Numbered from the stretch's first letter, positions 43,817 to 54,388 are shown. The stretch: DNA of 64,000 nt from Blautia coccoides (GCF_034355335.1 NZ_CP136422.1:139001-203000); one strand, 5' to 3'. Numbers and translations: made by a program. The notes: generated by a model from the letters alone, not told the origin.

Positions 43817-43873
43817 AAAAAATACTACCGGTGATAAACTGCTGATTTCCGGCACAATTCTTCATGCGGAAAT
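43817..43873 (-). promoter_or_regulatory. Expression platform of the purine riboswitch
   Basis: On the minus strand ATTTCCG (43873-43867) overlaps the 3' strand of aptamer P1 and can pair with CGGAAAT (43851-43845). When it is held in P1, CCGG (43852-43849) can instead pair with CCGG (43831-43828) ahead of a T6 run (43822-43817). This fits an off-switch in which guanine causes termination. The terminator stem is short, so the details are uncertain. Confidence 0.5.
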
Positions 43874-43937
43874 TTATAGGCAGCTATTACGGTAGCTGGT
43901 AGAGACGCTCAACCAATTATGAGCCTATATAAACTTC
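43869..43937 (-). ncRNA. Purine (guanine-type) riboswitch aptamer
   Basis: On the minus strand P1 pairs GAAGTTTATA with TATAAATTTC (10 bp), P2 pairs GCTCA with TGAGC, and P3 pairs CAGCTA with TAGCTG. J2/3 reads GTCTCTAC and L3 CCGTAA, both close to the xpt consensus, and L2 keeps the GG. The base before the P1 3' strand is C (position 74 in xpt numbering), which specifies guanine rather than adenine. Position 73 is C and position 24 is G, where A is usual. Confidence 0.88.
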
Positions 43938-44196
43938 TCAAATATTTTATTTCCATAAAAAATTTATTAAGACTTTATAATGTTAGCATACTACATTTTT
44001 GCCTGAAAGGCAATAGGAGAATGAAGATTGTTTTTGGTTTTTGGGAAATGCGGGGATGAATTCTTTCACAAGTGTTAGATTTCCGAAATAATGTGGTAAG
44101 AATAAAATGATAGGATAAGGACAGTGAAGAAAACAGAATGCTTGGCTGTCCTACATATACAGTTACAGTATACACGGGCGGCAGAAAGGTGAAGAT
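43938..44196. other. Intergenic region between the riboswitch and the ABC operon
   Basis: AT-rich divergent region. TTGCCT-GAA-AGGCAA (43999-44013) is a perfect small inverted repeat. No convincing promoter for either direction stands out, and no gene is seen. GCAGAAAGGTG precedes the ABC gene ATG. Confidence 0.4.
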
Positions 44197-44880
44197 ATGG
44201 AAGTATTGAAAACAGAGGGACTCAGAAAATATTACGGTACCGGAGAAAATCTTGTGAAGGCTCTGGACGGGGTGGATATATCAGTGGAGCGTGGAGAATT
44301 CCTTGCCGTGGTGGGAACCAGCGGAAGCGGAAAGTCAACCCTGCTGCATATGCTGGGAGGCCTGGACCGTCCGTCAGCCGGAAGGGTCTGCGTGGATGGC
44401 AAGGACATTTCAACGCTAAAGGAGGATGCGCTGTGCATCTTTCGCAGGCGTAAGATCGGATTCATTTTCCAGAGTTATAATCTGGTGCCTGTCCTGAATG
44501 TGTACGAGAATATTGTGCTGCCTATTGAACTTGACGGAAATGATGTGGATAAAAGTTATGTTAACCAAGTCGTCGAGGTGCTGGGGCTGGGGTCCAAATT
44601 GAACAGTCTGCCCAGCCAGCTCTCCGGCGGACAGCAGCAGAGAGTGGCCATTGCCAGAGCGCTGGCTACAAAACCAGCCATTATTCTGGCCGATGAGCCC
44701 ACTGGTAATCTGGATTCCCGCACCAGCCAGGATGTACTCGGTCTGCTGAAGGTGACCGGTGAGAAATTCGGGCAGACCATAGTCATGATCACACACAATG
44801 AGGAGATCGCGCAGATGGCTGACCGCATCATCCGCATAGAGGATGGAAGGATCGTAAAAGGCGGTGAGGCAGATGCGTAA
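44197..44880 (+). CDS. ABC transporter ATPase (MacB/LolD/BceA type)
   Basis: A 227-residue ATPase. Walker A is [14 protein letters not shown] near residue 41, Q-loop [18 protein letters not shown], signature [15 protein letters not shown], Walker [14 protein letters not shown], and H-loop VMITHNEE. It powers the FtsX-type permease whose start overlaps its end by 8 bases. Family roles include peptide antibiotic defence and lipoprotein or toxin export. Confidence 0.95.
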   Translation: MEVLKTEGLRKYYGTGENLVKALDGVDISVERGEFLAVVGTSGSGKSTLLHMLGGLDRPSAGRVCVDGKDISTLKEDALCIFRRRKIGFIFQSYNLVPVLNVYENIVLPIELDGNDVDKSYVNQVVEVLGLGSKLNSLPSQLSGGQQQRVAIARALATKPAIILADEPTGNLDSRTSQDVLGLLKVTGEKFGQTIVMITHNEEIAQMADRIIRIEDGRIVKGGEADA

Positions 44881-47455
44881 AGTGAAGAATCAAAAGGCCA
44901 TCCGCCGGGTGGCTGACAAGACAAGAAAGGCGGCAAAGAGCAGAAATCTTATCGCTGTCCTTGCCATAGCCCTGACTGCGCTGCTTTTTACTTCCGTATT
45001 TACCATCGGCGGAAGTATTGTGGAAAAGCAGCAGGAGGCTACCATGCGCCAGGTCGGGGGGAGCGCCCACGGGGGATTAAAATACCTGACACAGGAAGAG
45101 TATGATATTCTAAAAAAGGACAAAAAGCTAAAGGAAATATCCTATCGGATCGTAGTGGGGGAGGCTGTAAATGAGTCGCTGAAAAAACTCAGGACAGAGA
45201 TGGGATATTACGAAGATCTGGATGCCAAATTCAGTTTTTGTTATCCGGAGGTGGGCCGTATGCCGGAGGCTGAGGATGAGATCATCACCAGTGATCTGGT
45301 CTTAAAAGCCATGGGTATCCCCTGCCAGGTAGGTGAAAAGGTTCCTGTTGAATTCACAGTAAAGGACAAAAGATATGAGCGCACCTTCACACTGACAGGA
45401 TATTTCAAAGGAGACACCATATCCATGTCCCAGATCATGCTGGTGTCTAAAAAACTGGCAGATGAGGTGGCGCCCACACCTACAGTCTCAGCAATGAGCA
45501 GTAATATAGATGCCTCCGACTATGCGGGAAGGATCATGGCTGATTTTAATTTCCGCAACAGCCTTGATCTGACGGGGAAGATGGAGGAACTGGCCAAACG
45601 GTGCGGCTTTCCCCAGGAGACAGTGAGCGAAGGGATCAACTGGGCATACATGGGGATGGATATCAATATAGAAGATATGCTTCCCATCGCCGCGCTTCTG
45701 GCGGTGATCCTGGTGTCCGGTTATCTGATCATTTATAATATTTTTTATATCAATGTATTTCACGATATCCGCCGCTACGGTCTTTTAAAGACCATTGGGA
45801 CAACAGGAAAACAGCTCAGGAAAATTGTGCGGAGACAGGCCTATATGCTGTGCCTGTACGGCATTCCGCTGGGACTCCTGCTGGGAGCGGCAACAGGAAA
45901 ATGGGTGCTGCCTATTGTCATGAAGAATCTGGTATTTTCTAGTACAGCAGATACAGAAGTGACGTTAAGACTGTGGATATTTGCTGCTTCAGCACTGTTT
46001 TCTCTTCTGACGGTCTATATTAGCTGTATCAGGCCATGCCGTATTGCATCTTCCGTGTCGCCGGTGGAGGCCGTGAGGTATACGGAGGGTCAGGACAGTC
46101 TTTCACATAGGAAAAAGGGCAAAAAGACAAAAAAGGTAAAACCCTGGACAATGGCGGCAGCAAATATGCAGAGAAATAAAAAGAAGGTTGTGATCGTGAC
46201 CACATCTCTCTCTCTGGGATTGGTACTGTTGAACAGTGTATACGGTCTTGTAAGCGGATTTGATATGGACAAATTTATCGCATCCGCAACTGTCAGTGAT
46301 TATGCTGTGTATGGGGCCGGTCTTGACAACCCTGCAAGCTACGACAAACCTCTGGAGGGTGTGACAAAAGAATTTCTGGATGCCCTGTCGGAGCAGGAGG
46401 GTGTGGAGGAAGTCTGCAATATTTATCTGGATTTAATGGATAGTCCTAATTTTACAGAGGAGGAGAGGGATGCGTTTAATGAAAAGATATTGAAGAATCC
46501 AAAGGCAGAAGCTTATCTGGCACAGTATTTTGGAGAAGAATTTTACCGGGAATCCATTGAAAACGGTACTTTTGACAACATAGATGGCAAAGTATTCGGT
46601 GTGGGACGTCTGGCTTATGAAAAGATGGATATTACAGATGGGGAACTGGACTGGGAAAAGTTTAAGACAGGCAAATATGTGATCACATCAAAGTTTGGTC
46701 ATATGGGTCCGGAGGCGGATCAGATCAATTATTACGAGGTGGGGGACAAAGTGACGATCCGTCTGGAGGACGGCACAAGCAGAGAGTATGAGGTAATGGC
46801 TGTAGGTGGTCTGCCGTATGCCTGCGAACTTCAGACCTATGGCGTATTTGAACACAATTTTGTGCTTCCGGACCGGGAATACCTGGAGCTTTACGGAGAC
46901 AGACTGCCTATGAGAACGCTTTTTAATGTGGCAAAGGACAAAGAAGAAGCCGCGGAAAAATGGCTTTCTGATTACTGCGAAAAGATAAACACAGACCTGG
47001 ATTTTACATCAAAATCCACGGTGGCCGCAGAATTTGAGGAGAACAAAAATATGTACACCATTGTGGGCGGACTTTTGGCCCTTATCCTGGCAGTTATAGG
47101 AATTTTAAACTTTATCAATACCATGGTCACATCTGTTCTCTCCAGAAAGCAGGAGTTTGCCATGATGGAGGCAGTGGGAATGACCGGTAAGCAGCTTCGT
47201 GGAATGCTGGGCTTCGAGGGGATCCTGTATGCGGTCCTCACAGGAGCGGCTTCCATCATATTAGGCGGAATACTGGAGGCTACAGCGGTCCGAAGCATAG
47301 GGAATGCGCTTTTCTTCTATAGCTGGCATTTTACGGTTACGCCCATACTGCTCTGTCTTCCGGTTCTTGTGCTGGTGGTGCTTGTGGTTCCTGCACTGTG
47401 TTATAAGAGTATGAGCAGGACAAGTGTGACAGAGAGAATGAGAAAAGCAGAATAA
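44873..47455 (+). CDS. FtsX-type ABC transporter permease
   Basis: An 860-residue membrane protein with one N-terminal helix ([20 protein letters not shown]), an extracellular domain at about 60-250, three helices around 265-395 and a second FtsX unit with a further large extracellular domain and three C-terminal helices. FtsX landmarks are [20 protein letters not shown] and [20 protein letters not shown]. The arrangement is that of BceB/MacB-like mechanotransmission exporters. ATG 44873 is preferred over a GTG three codons earlier. The cargo is unknown. Confidence 0.9.
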   Translation: MRKVKNQKAIRRVADKTRKAAKSRNLIAVLAIALTALLFTSVFTIGGSIVEKQQEATMRQVGGSAHGGLKYLTQEEYDILKKDKKLKEISYRIVVGEAVNESLKKLRTEMGYYEDLDAKFSFCYPEVGRMPEAEDEIITSDLVLKAMGIPCQVGEKVPVEFTVKDKRYERTFTLTGYFKGDTISMSQIMLVSKKLADEVAPTPTVSAMSSNIDASDYAGRIMADFNFRNSLDLTGKMEELAKRCGFPQETVSEGINWAYMGMDINIEDMLPIAALLAVILVSGYLIIYNIFYINVFHDIRRYGLLKTIGTTGKQLRKIVRRQAYMLCLYGIPLGLLLGAATGKWVLPIVMKNLVFSSTADTEVTLRLWIFAASALFSLLTVYISCIRPCRIASSVSPVEAVRYTEGQDSLSHRKKGKKTKKVKPWTMAAANMQRNKKKVVIVTTSLSLGLVLLNSVYGLVSGFDMDKFIASATVSDYAVYGAGLDNPASYDKPLEGVTKEFLDALSEQEGVEEVCNIYLDLMDSPNFTEEERDAFNEKILKNPKAEAYLAQYFGEEFYRESIENGTFDNIDGKVFGVGRLAYEKMDITDGELDWEKFKTGKYVITSKFGHMGPEADQINYYEVGDKVTIRLEDGTSREYEVMAVGGLPYACELQTYGVFEHNFVLPDREYLELYGDRLPMRTLFNVAKDKEEAAEKWLSDYCEKINTDLDFTSKSTVAAEFEENKNMYTIVGGLLALILAVIGILNFINTMVTSVLSRKQEFAMMEAVGMTGKQLRGMLGFEGILYAVLTGAASIILGGILEATAVRSIGNALFFYSWHFTVTPILLCLPVLVLVVLVVPALCYKSMSRTSVTERMRKAE

Positions 47456-47562
47456 AAATATTGTTATTTTCAGTCTTTTACGATATAATATCAACAAATG
47501 GATATATTATTCGTAAAGGACTGATTTTTTTACCTGAAATCATCCGGAAAGGAGTGGTGGGT

Positions 47563-48015
47563 ATGTTGACAATATTTACGGCAGGTTCCATAGCAGTAAT
47601 GTGGCTTATCCTTTTGGGAGTGCTTTTGGTGATCGAGATCATCACTTTGGGGCTTACAACCATCTGGTTTGCTGGCGGAGCATTGGCGGCGTTTCTGGCA
47701 GCCCTGGCAGGCGGGCCTCTATGGCTGCAGATCATACTGTTTTTGGTGATCTCATTGGCTCTGCTTATCTTTACCAGACCCGTAGCAATAAAGTACATGA
47801 ACAGAAATGTGTCAAAGACAAATGTTGACAGTCTTCCCGGCGAAAAAGCCGTGGTTATAAAAACCATAGATAATTTAAGAGGAACTGGGCAGGCTGTGGT
47901 AAATGGACTGGAATGGTCCGCAAAATCCAAGGACGAAACAATCATCGATGAGGGGAAAGTCGTGAGAATTGTGGCAGTCGAGGGAGTAAAACTAGTTGTA
48001 GAGGAGGAAAAATAA
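47563..48015 (+). CDS. NfeD-family membrane protein
   Basis: A 150-residue protein with three closely spaced hydrophobic segments in the first 85 residues (LGVLLVIEIITLGLTTIWFA is one) and a C-terminal OB-fold domain (EKAVVIKTIDNLRGTGQAVV, then GLEWSA). NfeD proteins are nearly always encoded beside an SPFH protein, as here, and help organise membrane microdomains. GGAAAGGAG sets the ATG at 47563; earlier in-frame starts have no site. Confidence 0.9.
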   Translation: MLTIFTAGSIAVMWLILLGVLLVIEIITLGLTTIWFAGGALAAFLAALAGGPLWLQIILFLVISLALLIFTRPVAIKYMNRNVSKTNVDSLPGEKAVVIKTIDNLRGTGQAVVNGLEWSAKSKDETIIDEGKVVRIVAVEGVKLVVEEEK

Positions 48016-48016
48016 G

Positions 48017-48952
48017 ATGAATGTAGGAACTGTATTACTTATAATAGCGGTTATACTTCTGCTGATGGTGATCGCATCCTGTATCAGGATCGTGCCCCAG
48101 GCACATGCTATGATCATTGAGCGTCTGGGTATGTATAAAGAGACGTGGGGAACAGGACTTCACTTTAAATTTCCGTTTGTTGACCGAATCGCAAAACGTG
48201 TGAACCTGAAAGAACAGGTTGTGGATTTCGCGCCGCAGCCGGTTATCACAAAAGATAATGTTACCATGAGGATTGATACGGTTGTATTTTTCCAGATCAC
48301 AGACCCGCGCCTGTTTGCTTACGGTGTGGAGAACCCTATCATGGCAATTGAGAATCTGACGGCAACCACACTGCGTAACATTATCGGTGACATGGAGCTG
48401 GATTCCACCCTGACTTCCAGGGAGATCATCAATACCAAGATGCGAGCTTCCCTGGACGTGGCAACTGACCCGTGGGGAATCAAAGTAAACCGTGTAGAGC
48501 TTAAGAACATCATTCCTCCGGCAGCCATTCAGGAAGCCATGGAGAAACAGATGAAAGCAGAGCGTGAACGCCGTGAATCCATTCTGAGAGCAGAGGGAGA
48601 GAAGAAATCAACGATCCTTGTAGCAGAAGGTAAGAAAGCTTCCATGATCCTTGACGCAGAAGGTGAGAAGCAGGCAGCTATCCTCCGTGCTGAGGCGGAG
48701 AAAGAGAAGATGATCAGGGAAGCAGAAGGACAGTCACAGGCAATCCTGAAGGTGCAGCAGGCAAAGGCAGACGGTATCCGTTTTATCAAGGATGCGGGTG
48801 CTGATGAGAGTGTTCTTACCATCAAGAGCCTGGAGGCATTTGAACAGGCTGCTGACGGCAAGGCGACGAAGATCATCATTCCGTCAAATATTCAGGGGAT
48901 CGCAGGACTTACAGCGTCTCTGAAAGAGATTATCACGGACAAAGAAAATTAA
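48017..48952 (+). CDS. SPFH/stomatin-family protein (QmcA-like)
   Basis: A 311-residue membrane-anchored protein: one N-terminal hydrophobic helix (VLLIIAVILLLMVIASCIRI), an SPFH domain at about 25-190 (VPQAHAMIIERLGMYKETW, NLKEQVVDF), and a long Ala/Glu coiled coil at 190-260 (AERERRESILRAEGEKKSTI). It forms large ring- or cage-like assemblies that scaffold membrane domains and proteases. It starts two bases after the NfeD gene, with GAGGAGG. Confidence 0.93.
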   Translation: MNVGTVLLIIAVILLLMVIASCIRIVPQAHAMIIERLGMYKETWGTGLHFKFPFVDRIAKRVNLKEQVVDFAPQPVITKDNVTMRIDTVVFFQITDPRLFAYGVENPIMAIENLTATTLRNIIGDMELDSTLTSREIINTKMRASLDVATDPWGIKVNRVELKNIIPPAAIQEAMEKQMKAERERRESILRAEGEKKSTILVAEGKKASMILDAEGEKQAAILRAEAEKEKMIREAEGQSQAILKVQQAKADGIRFIKDAGADESVLTIKSLEAFEQAADGKATKIIIPSNIQGIAGLTASLKEIITDKEN

Positions 48953-48956
48953 CTTT

Positions 48957-49033
48957 CGGCAGGTTATTACTGCCGGGGATCATACAGGCAGAGGGGCGGT
49001 TGCAGTTATGTGACAGCCCCTCTGCGGTATTTT
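48957..49033 (+). terminator. Double hairpin terminator after the SPFH gene
   Basis: CGGCAG/CTGCCG (48957-48962, 48970-48975) is followed by GCAGAGGGGC/GCCCCTCTGC (48988-48997, 49016-49025), then GGTATTTTAT. Confidence 0.7.
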
Positions 49034-49107
49034 ATAAAGCAGGAGGAAGGCAGTGAGGATTCTGTCAATGGATTGGAGTGTATCACAGGTAAGAGGAGGC
49101 ATCAGTC

Positions 49108-50280
49108 ATGAAACCGATAATTGATCTTACAAAGGAATACGGTCTTGTCTTGGAGGGCGGCGGTGCGAAGGGTGCGTATCAGATAGGCGCGTGGAAAGCT
49201 ATGCGGGAAGCGGGCGTGAAGATAAAAGGCATTGCAGGCACCAGCGTGGGCGCCTTGAACGGGGCCTTGATCTGTATGGATGACCTGACGAATGCAGAGA
49301 AAGTCTGGGAAAACATTTCTTACTCCAGCATCATGTCCGTGGAGGATGAGAAGATGGAGCTTTTGTTTCATCAGAAGAAGCTGGATGTGGATATGCTGAA
49401 AGAGGTCTTTGACTTTATGAAGGAGGGCGGCATTGATGTGACCCCTCTGAAGGAGCTGATAGCCGAATGTATTGACGAGGAGAAGATCATCCATTCCCCT
49501 GTGAACCTGTATATCCTGACCTTTAATGTGGATGAGAAGAAAGAAATGGATATTGATGTAAAGCAGTGTAAGCCTGAGCTGATCAAGGATTTCCTGCTGG
49601 CAAGCGCCTATATTTTCCCACTGTTTAAGAATGAACGCCTTCACGGCAAACGTTACATTGACGGGGGAGCCATCAATAATGTGCCTTTAGGCTCTCTGGT
49701 GGACCGCGGATATGAGAATATCATTATGGTAAGGATTTTCGGGATCGGACGGGAGAAGAAGGTGAAGATCCCTGACGGGACCACAATTTATACAGTGGCA
49801 CCCAAGGTGAGTCTGGGCAGCATCATAGATTTTGACAGAAGAAAAAGCAGGCGTCATATGAAACTCGGGTATTATGACACCATGCGCATGATATATGGGC
49901 TGAAGGGAAAAATATATTATATTGATGAATCCGAGGAAGAGTGTTATTATTTAAAGCAGTTGACAGATTTAGATGATTTGGTCTATGAATATCTGATGGA
50001 TACGTACCAGCTTCCCAGAGAACCGAAATTGTTTCTGCGCAATATGACAGAGGTGATCCTGCCGGTTCTGGCGGAGGAAATGAAACTCTCCAAAGACTGG
50101 GATTACCGGGAACTGTATCTGGCTCTGCTGGAGGCTACCGCCAAACTGTGCAGAGTATCTAAGTACAGGATCTATACATTGACCCAGTTGCAGGAAGCAG
50201 TGTTTGGAAAGCTGTACCGGCTGCATGGTATGGATATTCCGGCTTTTGTGCAGGTGATTTCCAGGGATGTTCTGATTTGA
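49108..50280 (+). CDS. Patatin-like phospholipase family protein
   Basis: A 390-residue lipid acyl hydrolase-like protein. The oxyanion loop is VLEGGGAKGAYQIGAW, the nucleophile elbow GIAGTSVGALNGAL (GxSxG), and the aspartate of the Ser-Asp dyad is in YIDGGAINNVP. The C-terminal 130 residues are a family-specific helical extension. No signal peptide, so it acts in the cytoplasm or at the inner membrane face. AAGAGGAGG precedes the ATG. It stands alone before argF. Confidence 0.9.
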   Translation: MKPIIDLTKEYGLVLEGGGAKGAYQIGAWKAMREAGVKIKGIAGTSVGALNGALICMDDLTNAEKVWENISYSSIMSVEDEKMELLFHQKKLDVDMLKEVFDFMKEGGIDVTPLKELIAECIDEEKIIHSPVNLYILTFNVDEKKEMDIDVKQCKPELIKDFLLASAYIFPLFKNERLHGKRYIDGGAINNVPLGSLVDRGYENIIMVRIFGIGREKKVKIPDGTTIYTVAPKVSLGSIIDFDRRKSRRHMKLGYYDTMRMIYGLKGKIYYIDESEEECYYLKQLTDLDDLVYEYLMDTYQLPREPKLFLRNMTEVILPVLAEEMKLSKDWDYRELYLALLEATAKLCRVSKYRIYTLTQLQEAVFGKLYRLHGMDIPAFVQVISRDVLI

Positions 50281-50328
50281 CAAAAGAGTTTCGCGGCGGG
50301 ACCGCGGTAAATGAGGAGGAAAAGTAAG

Positions 50329-51318
50329 ATGGATTTAAAAGGACGCAGTTTTCTGACACTGAAGGATTTTACGGCAGAGGAGATTGAATATCTGATCGAT
50401 TTGGCTGCTGAGCTGAAGGAAAAGAAAAAGCAGGGAGTTCCTGTTGACACATTAAAGGGAAGAAATGTAGCTCTTATCTTTGAAAAAACCAGCACCAGAA
50501 CCCGCTGTTCTTTTGAAGTAGCTGCTCACGACCTGGGTATGGGCACCACATATCTTGACCCAAAAGGTTCCCAGATTGGGAAAAAAGAGAGTATCCGTGA
50601 CACGGCCAGGGTTCTGGGAAGAATCTATGACGGCATTGAGTACCGCGGATTCGGACAGGAGATCGTGGAGGAATTGGCAAAATACGCAGATGTTCCGGTG
50701 TGGAATGGCCTGACAAATGAATACCATCCCACACAGATGCTGGCTGACCTTCTGACGATCCGGGAACATCTGGGCAGAGTAAAAGGCGTGAAACTGGTGT
50801 ACATGGGCGATGCGCGCTATAACATGGGAAATTCCCTGATGATCCTCTGCGCTAAAATGGGAATGCATTTTGTAGCCTGCGCTCCGAAAAAATATTTCCC
50901 CAACGATGCGCTTGTAAAAGAGTGTGAAGCCTTCGCAAAGGAATCAGGAGCTACCATCACCCTTACGGAAGACGTGGAGGCAGGGACAAAGAACGCAGAC
51001 GTCATCTATACAGATGTATGGGTATCCATGGGCGAACCTGACGAAGTGTGGGAGGAACGTATCCGCGAGCTGACTCCGTACAAGGTGACTAAAAAAGTTA
51101 TGGAAAATGCCGGAGATCAGGCTGTCTTCCTTCACTGTCTGCCTGCGTTCCACGACCTGGAGACAGCCATCGGAAAAGAGATGGGAGCGCGTTTCGGTCT
51201 GACTGATATGGAAGTGACAGATGAGGTATTTGAATCTGAACAGTCTGTTGTCTTTGATGAGGCGGAGAACCGTATGCATACGATCAAAGCTGTCATGGCA
51301 GCAACCCTGGGGGCATAA
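50329..51318 (+). CDS. argF: Ornithine carbamoyltransferase
   Basis: A 329-residue enzyme joining ornithine and carbamoyl phosphate to citrulline, or running in reverse in arginine breakdown. Carbamoyl phosphate site [12 protein letters not shown], then [12 protein letters not shown] and [11 protein letters not shown]; the ornithine-site cysteine lies in [22 protein letters not shown] fixes ATG 50329. No arginine deiminase or carbamate kinase gene is adjacent, so the biosynthetic or catabolic role is undecided. Confidence 0.95.
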   Translation: MDLKGRSFLTLKDFTAEEIEYLIDLAAELKEKKKQGVPVDTLKGRNVALIFEKTSTRTRCSFEVAAHDLGMGTTYLDPKGSQIGKKESIRDTARVLGRIYDGIEYRGFGQEIVEELAKYADVPVWNGLTNEYHPTQMLADLLTIREHLGRVKGVKLVYMGDARYNMGNSLMILCAKMGMHFVACAPKKYFPNDALVKECEAFAKESGATITLTEDVEAGTKNADVIYTDVWVSMGEPDEVWEERIRELTPYKVTKKVMENAGDQAVFLHCLPAFHDLETAIGKEMGARFGLTDMEVTDEVFESEQSVVFDEAENRMHTIKAVMAATLGA

Positions 51319-51324
51319 AAAAAG

Positions 51325-52098
51325 ATGGAGTTAAAGACCAGATGGCTGGGAAGACCGTGGAATTTTGCCGAGGAGACAGATTCCACCAATGACTGGGCAA
51401 AGAGAGAAGCCAGGGAAGGCGCGCCGGAAGGTGCGGTTTTCCTGGTGAACAGCCAGACAAAAGGAAAAGGAAGAAGGGGCAGAAGCTGGACAGATCCCAA
51501 GGGGAGCGGTCTTGCCATGTCCCTGCTTATTCGTCCGGATATGCCTCCTGAGCGTGCGCCTATGATGACGGTGCTCATGGGGCTTTCCGCGGCCCAGGCA
51601 GTTGCGGATGTGACGGGGAAGGAAGCGCTGATCAAGTGGCCCAATGATCTTGTCATGTCGGGAAAGAAGTTATGCGGAATTCTGACAGAAATGTCCATGG
51701 AGGGAACAAAAATTTCCTATGTTGTCATTGGTGTTGGAATAAACCTCACGGAAGTGGATTTTCCTGAGGAGATAAAGGATAAGGCCACATCCCTGAAACT
51801 GGAATGCGGCCAGGCCCCTGACATGGAAGTGATGGCTGCTGCGGTTCTGGAACGTTTTGAGACAAATTACGAACGCTTTCTGGCTGCAGGGGATCTCCGC
51901 CCCTTCAAGGAGGAGTATGACAGCCTTCTTGCCAACAAAGGGCGTGAAGTGAAGGTTCTGGAAAAGGAACGGGAGCTTGTGGGTACATGCCTGGGAATTG
52001 ATGAGGCAGGAGAGCTTCTGGTGCAGACGCCGGATGGAGGCTGTGAAACTGTATTTGCAGGAGAGGTATCTGTGCGGGGACTGTATGGATATGTGTGA
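51325..52098 (+). CDS. birA: Biotin--[acetyl-CoA-carboxylase] ligase (class I, no HTH)
   Basis: A 257-residue enzyme that attaches biotin to carboxylase carrier domains through biotinyl-AMP. It has ETDSTNDWAK, the biotin/ATP loop GKGRRGRSW, and IKWPNDLVMSGKKLCGIL, with the small C-terminal SH3-like domain at 210-257. There is no N-terminal helix-turn-helix, so unlike E. coli BirA it is not expected to repress biotin genes itself. It starts six bases after argF with a weak site, implying co-transcription. Confidence 0.94.
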   Translation: MELKTRWLGRPWNFAEETDSTNDWAKREAREGAPEGAVFLVNSQTKGKGRRGRSWTDPKGSGLAMSLLIRPDMPPERAPMMTVLMGLSAAQAVADVTGKEALIKWPNDLVMSGKKLCGILTEMSMEGTKISYVVIGVGINLTEVDFPEEIKDKATSLKLECGQAPDMEVMAAAVLERFETNYERFLAAGDLRPFKEEYDSLLANKGREVKVLEKERELVGTCLGIDEAGELLVQTPDGGCETVFAGEVSVRGLYGYV

Positions 52099-52138
52099 TA
52101 CCTGTGCTGCACTATAATGTATAGTATAAGGAGAGTTT

Positions 52139-52495
52139 ATGTATAAGGATAAGATTGTGCTGTGCGGTGCCAATGCTTACGAGAAAAAATATTATTTTAA
52201 TGAGGATTTTTCAGCACTTCCCCAGTCCATACAGGACGAACTGCATATTATGTGCGTACTTTATACAGAGGAGATCAGCGGAGTTCTGACCCTGGAATAT
52301 GATGAGGAGGGCAATCTGGAGTTCAGGACAGAGGCTCTTGAGTCAGATGCCATGTACGATGAGATCGGCAGCGTGCTGCGTATCAAACAGCTGCGCGCGG
52401 AGAAAAAGGAGCTTCTGGAATCCCTGGAACTTTATTACCGGGTATTTTTCCTGGGAGAAGATGCAGAGGAGTCCCTGAAAGAAGGGGAGGAATAG
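52139..52495 (+). CDS. Conserved hypothetical protein (DUF6145-like)
   Basis: A 118-residue acidic cytoplasmic protein without membrane segments or catalytic motifs. It begins YKDKIVLCGANAYEKKYYFN, a pattern I associate with a small Lachnospiraceae-restricted family (DUF6145 from memory). Two alpha-helical stretches near the C-terminus may form a coiled coil. AAGGAGAG precedes the ATG. It lies between birA and coaX, four bases before the latter, so it may have a link to cofactor metabolism, but no function is proposed. Confidence 0.8.
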   Translation: MYKDKIVLCGANAYEKKYYFNEDFSALPQSIQDELHIMCVLYTEEISGVLTLEYDEEGNLEFRTEALESDAMYDEIGSVLRIKQLRAEKKELLESLELYYRVFFLGEDAEESLKEGEE

Positions 52496-52498
52496 AGC

Positions 52499-53278
52499 AT
52501 GCTGTTAGTGATTGATGTAGGTAATACCAATATTACCCTGGGCGTGTTTGAAGGGGAAGAGTTAAAAGGAACCTTCCGCATGACCACCAGACAGAACAGG
52601 ACTTCAGATGAGTACGGGATTTTGATGTGTAATATGCTGGAATACCGTGGCATTCCCAAGGATGCGGTAAAAGATGCCATTATCAGTTCCGTTGTGCCGG
52701 ATGTGATGCATTCTTTGGCAAGTGGTGTCATAAAATATTTTAACACCTATCCCATACATGTGGGACCCGGATGTAAGACAGGCATCCGGATCACCTCTGT
52801 GAATCCCAAAGAGATCGGAGCAGACAGAATTGTGGACGCTGTGGCTGCCTATGAGCTGTACGGCGGTCCTGTTCTTGTTCTGGACTTTGGGACAGCCACT
52901 ACGTATGATCTGATAACAGAGGATGGCTGCTTTGCGGCAGGCATTACCTCTCCCGGTATCGAGATCAGCGCCAAGGCCCTTTGGCAGGACGCCGCCAAGC
53001 TGCCGAAGATAGCTATTGAAAAGCCGGATTCCATTTTGGCAAAAGAGACCATCACCAGTATGCAGGCTGGCCTTGTGTACGGTTATATCGGACAGGTGGA
53101 GTATATTATCAGGAAAGTAAAGGAAGAATCAGGTATCCTGAACCTGAAAGTGGTGGCAACAGGAGGGCTGGGCAAGATCATTGCGGATGAGACCGAGATG
53201 ATCGATGTGTATGATACACAGCTTACGCTCACCGGGCTTAGAATTATATTTGAAAAAACCAGGAAGAGCAGAGGTTAA
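52499..53278 (+). CDS. coaX: Type III pantothenate kinase
   Basis: A 259-residue enzyme for the first step of coenzyme A synthesis. It belongs to the actin-like ASKHA fold: [20 protein letters not shown] at the phosphate-1 loop, [12 protein letters not shown], the catalytic-site segment [13 protein letters not shown] and [10 protein letters not shown] near the end. This type uses high ATP and is not inhibited by CoA. Its GGAGGAAT site lies in the end of the upstream gene. The dus start follows two bases after its stop. Confidence 0.96.
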   Translation: MLLVIDVGNTNITLGVFEGEELKGTFRMTTRQNRTSDEYGILMCNMLEYRGIPKDAVKDAIISSVVPDVMHSLASGVIKYFNTYPIHVGPGCKTGIRITSVNPKEIGADRIVDAVAAYELYGGPVLVLDFGTATTYDLITEDGCFAAGITSPGIEISAKALWQDAAKLPKIAIEKPDSILAKETITSMQAGLVYGYIGQVEYIIRKVKEESGILNLKVVATGGLGKIIADETEMIDVYDTQLTLTGLRIIFEKTRKSRG

Positions 53279-53279
53279 T

Positions 53280-54236
53280 ATGAAACTCACGATCAGAAAT
53301 GTAACCCTTGAAAACAACCTGATACTCGCACCCATGGCAGGAGTCACGGACCTGCCATTTCGTTTGCTGTGCAGGGAGCAGGGAGCAGGGCTTTTGTGTA
53401 CGGAGATGGTCAGTGCAAAAGCTATTTATTTTAAAAATAAGAATACTAAGAGCCTGATGCAGATCCTGCCCCAGGAGCGTCCGGTATCCCTGCAGCTATT
53501 CGGGTCGGAACCGGAGCTTATGGGATTCATTGCCGGCCAGATAGAGGAACAGCCTTTTGACATTCTGGACATCAATATGGGCTGCCCGGTTCCAAAGGTA
53601 GTCAACAATGGGGAAGGCTCTGCGCTCATGAAAAATCCCAGGCTGGTGGGTGAGATTGTAAAGAAAGTCGCCTCCTCTATTAAAAAGCCTCTGACTGTAA
53701 AGATCAGAAAAGGATTTACAGAGGAGTCTGTCAATGCGGTAGAGATAGCCAAGATCATAGAGGATGCAGGTGCAGCGGCCGTTGCTGTGCATGGCAGGAC
53801 CAGGGAACAGTATTATTCCGGGAAGGCAGACTGGGATATCATCCGCAGAGTAAAGGAGGCGGTGTCTATTCCTGTGATCGGCAACGGGGATGTGGACTCA
53901 CCTGAAAGTGCCAGGCGTCTTTTAGAGGAGACAGGATGTGACGGTATCATGATCGGACGTGCTGCCAGAGGTAATCCGTGGATCTTCAGCAGGATTCATT
54001 CTTATCTGGAAAATGGCACAATACCGGAGCCGCCGTCTGTTTCGGATGTGAGGGAAATGATCTTAAAACACGCCCGCCTGCAGCTTGAGTATAAAGGGGA
54101 GTATACCGGAATGCGGGAAATGCGCAAACATGTAGCCTGGTATACAGCAGGAATGCCACACTCGGCGTCAGTCAGACGGCAGGCCAATGAAATAGAGACT
54201 TATGAACAGTTGCAGCGTCTTGTGGAATCATTCTAA
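53280..54236 (+). CDS. dus: tRNA-dihydrouridine synthase
   Basis: A 318-residue FMN-dependent reductase that makes dihydrouridine in tRNA D-loops. Motifs are LAPMAGVTDLPFRLLCRE at the FMN site, ILDINMGCPVPKVVNNGEGS with the catalytic cysteine, VKIRKGF, AVHGRTREQYYSG and IGNGDVDSPESA. It is closest to the DusB type. ATG 53280 has AGAGG upstream and nearly touches the coaX stop, so an earlier in-frame start within coaX is rejected. Confidence 0.95.
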   Translation: MKLTIRNVTLENNLILAPMAGVTDLPFRLLCREQGAGLLCTEMVSAKAIYFKNKNTKSLMQILPQERPVSLQLFGSEPELMGFIAGQIEEQPFDILDINMGCPVPKVVNNGEGSALMKNPRLVGEIVKKVASSIKKPLTVKIRKGFTEESVNAVEIAKIIEDAGAAAVAVHGRTREQYYSGKADWDIIRRVKEAVSIPVIGNGDVDSPESARRLLEETGCDGIMIGRAARGNPWIFSRIHSYLENGTIPEPPSVSDVREMILKHARLQLEYKGEYTGMREMRKHVAWYTAGMPHSASVRRQANEIETYEQLQRLVESF

Positions 54237-54359
54237 CCTTATTGTGAAGCAGAGTGCTTTATATCTGTGCATAGCGAAGTGTATTGCTGTTTATAGAACT
54301 GCACTTTCTGCAGGGCTGTGAACAGAAACAGATTGTTTGTTAAGAATATGAGATTATTC

Positions 54360-54388
54360 TTGACATTCTGATGGCTTTTTCTTATAAT
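54360..54388 (+). promoter_or_regulatory. Upstream promoter of greA-lysS
   Basis: Perfect TTGACA (54360-54365), 17 bases, TATAAT (54383-54388). A second candidate, CTGACA (54471-54476), 16 bases, TATAAT (54493-54498), lies just before greA. Between them the leader holds AGGTT-AATG-AAACCT and a stem, CCC-TCTTCT with AGAAGA-AA-GGG (54479-54511), that covers the greA ribosome binding site. Confidence 0.75.

Noticed and set aside
50290..50312. GGCGGGACCGCGG upstream of argF resembles the T-box motif GGGTGGNACCGCG.
   Set aside because: The gap to the upstream gene is only 48 bases, too short for a T-box leader with a specifier loop, and no terminator follows. Taken as chance.
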